DNA of 8,003 bases from Desulfobacterales bacterium (lineage in GTDB: Bacteria > Desulfobacterota > Desulfobacteria > Desulfobacterales > Desulfobacteraceae), in contig JAKSBO010000414.1 of the NCBI GenBank assembly GCA_022361095.1, positions 1 through 8,003 on the forward strand, written 5' to 3'. Each line of letters opens with the position of its first letter. The stretch's first letter is position 1. Made by a program: the position numbers and the translations under genes. Under the pieces are notes generated by a model, which saw only the letters and a program-made list of their open reading frames with translations, was not told where the DNA came from and did not search any database. Positions 7,230 through 8,003 of the stretch are shown here, one piece after another.

Positions 7230-7751
7230 TTAAAAATCTATCCGACCTGCCAGAGCTGCGGCAATATCTGCCGCCACCCGGCCCGGCGGGTTTTGACCGC
7301 ATGCTATTTTAATATCGCAGAATTTATCATACAAAGGAATTCTCTCCTTGTAGAGCTTATCAATGCTGCTGCTCGGATCAATGGCAACCCCGCGGCCTTC
7401 AATATCGGACAGCCGGGTCAACAGGGTGGGCAGATCTGCATGCAGATAGACGACAGTGGCAATTCTCTTAAGATGGCGCATGGCCTGCTCCCGGTAGATG
7501 ACCGACCCGCCGGTGGAAATGACCCGGCGTTTGCCGCCAAGGCCGAGCAGATGGCAGGCCTCAATGTCCAGAAACCCCTTGAGGCCCTTTTTTTTAATAA
7601 TCTGGGGAAGGGTCATGTTTTCCTGTGTCTGGATCAAAATATCCGTATCCAGAAATTCATATCCCAGCTGTTTTGCCAAAAGCACCCCAACAGTACTTTT
7701 TCCAACAGCCGGCATACCTATCAGCGCAATGCAGGCATTTTGAAGTTTCAT
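7230..7751 (-). CDS. Shikimate-kinase-like P-loop kinase (AroK family), substrate uncertain
   Basis: A 173-residue cytoplasmic kinase of the shikimate kinase fold and usual length. Walker A is GMPAVGKST (12-20), followed by the DTD motif (35-37) and an ISTGGS loop (78-83). An RG at 120-121 takes the place of the canonical lid motif RPLL, and ERIPLYDKF (136-144) contains Arg137, equivalent to shikimate-binding Arg136 of Mycobacterium tuberculosis AroK. Two features differ from true shikimate kinases: FRxxE reads FLDIE (Leu61 for the shikimate-binding Arg58), and the third glycine of GGG is Ser83. I recognise this as a recurring subfamily usually annotated as shikimate kinase, so catalysis of ATP transfer is likely but the acceptor is not certain. 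The start at 7751 is preferred over an upstream in-frame TTG (7940) because that extension runs through a tandem repeat. The ribosome-binding site is weak (AAAGAAAAAG). The gene is followed closely by the regulator gene. Confidence 0.8.
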   Translation of the reverse strand: MKLQNACIALIGMPAVGKSTVGVLLAKQLGYEFLDTDILIQTQENMTLPQIIKKKGLKGFLDIEACHLLGLGGKRRVISTGGSVIYREQAMRHLKRIATVVYLHADLPTLLTRLSDIEGRGVAIDPSSSIDKLYKERIPLYDKFCDIKIACGQNPPGRVAADIAAALAGRIDF

Positions 7752-7810
7752 CTTTTTCTTTGCATAGGGTTTGTTAATGCAAGGTATGAATCGGACCAAT
7801 ATGATTTTTT

Positions 7811-8003
7811 TTATATGAAAGAACCAATAAGTTACTAAGTTTCTTTCATGTTTTGTTGTGGGGCGAGCCTGGGTGCTGATAGACCAGGTCGGCCCATGGC
7901 CGTTATATGAAAGTCTGTGTAAGTTACTCAGATCTTTCAAACTTTGTTGTGGGCTGTGCCTGGCCGCTGATATGTCAGGTCAGCCTGTGGCTGTTATACC
8001 AAA
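7811..8003. repeat. Tandem array of about 92-bp units, running off the right edge
   Basis: Two full units, 7811-7902 (92 bp) and 7903-7993 (91 bp), are followed by the first 10 bases of a probable third (7994-8003, TTATACCAAA against TTATATGAAA). The full units agree at about three quarters of positions with one 1-nt gap. Each can form two hairpins. Hairpin 1 pairs 7815-7823 with 7841-7849, and in unit two 7908-7913 with 7934-7939 (longer with a bulge); both loops contain TAAGTTACT. Hairpin 2 pairs 7861-7864 and 7868-7872 with 7892-7895 and 7884-7888, and in unit two 7952-7956 and 7959-7962 with 7981-7985 and 7976-7979; both loops contain GCTGATA. The linker TTTGTTGTGGG is shared. The period is not a multiple of three and frames are broken by stops, so it is not a coding repeat. 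It lies upstream of the - strand kinase gene, and eight T (7805-7812, + strand) flank its left end. The 59 bases between array and kinase show no clear feature. Confidence 0.85.

Noticed and set aside
7752..7850. Promoter for the kinase operon on the - strand (TTGGTT with CATATT, about 18 bp apart)
   Set aside because: The matches to a sigma-70 consensus are weak and partly lie within the repeat and A/T run; not strong enough to report.
7752..7940. In-frame upstream extension of the kinase ORF, starting at a TTG at 7940
   Set aside because: It runs through the tandem repeat, has no family similarity before MKLQN, and the 173-residue form from 7751 already matches the usual kinase length.
7811..8003. 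CRISPR array or integron attC sites as an explanation of the right-edge repeats
   Set aside because: There are no short identical repeats with unique spacers, and the units are directly adjacent with no cassette ORFs or conserved attC core pairs.

Overview
The window appears to be chromosomal DNA from a Gram-negative bacterium. The evidence is a lipoprotein of the RlpA type and a heptose-phosphate phosphatase used for lipopolysaccharide. Base composition is close to balanced by eye. The style of the proteins, above all an excisionase-type helix-turn-helix joined to a molybdate-binding-like domain and a particular shikimate-kinase-like subfamily, suggests a sulfate-reducing Desulfobacterota (Desulfobacter-like) host. 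That placement is an inference from memory of protein families, not something the sequence proves.

Layout, left to right. The left edge cuts into lon, whose last 376 codons carry the end of the AAA+ module and a complete Ser-Lys protease domain. Three bases later comes an RlpA lipoprotein with a SPOR domain. A 125-bp imperfect palindrome then separates this pair from a second co-directional group: gmhB, a recD2-type helicase overlapping it by 4 bp, and an exported DUF945 (YdgA-like) protein. These five genes read on the + strand. On the - strand, facing them, are a shikimate-kinase-like P-loop kinase and, 27 bp downstream of it, a one-component regulator. The + and - groups converge on a GC-rich hairpin near 6233-6267. 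The right edge, upstream of the kinase, holds a tandem array of about 92-bp units that continues out of the window.

How the genes fit together. Lon (protein quality control), RlpA (septal peptidoglycan), GmhB (LPS inner-core heptose), RecD2 (DNA repair) and the DUF945 protein (envelope, role unknown) are housekeeping or envelope genes grouped by transcription rather than by one pathway. The kinase and regulator probably form a two-gene operon. The kinase lacks residues expected of a true shikimate kinase, so its substrate is open.

No transposase, integrase, CRISPR, tRNA, rRNA or toxin-antitoxin gene is visible. The most unusual sequence is the right-edge tandem array. Its two visible units differ at about a quarter of positions, yet both can form the same two hairpins with identical loop cores, which is what a repeated structured RNA (or a DNA fold-back element) would look like.
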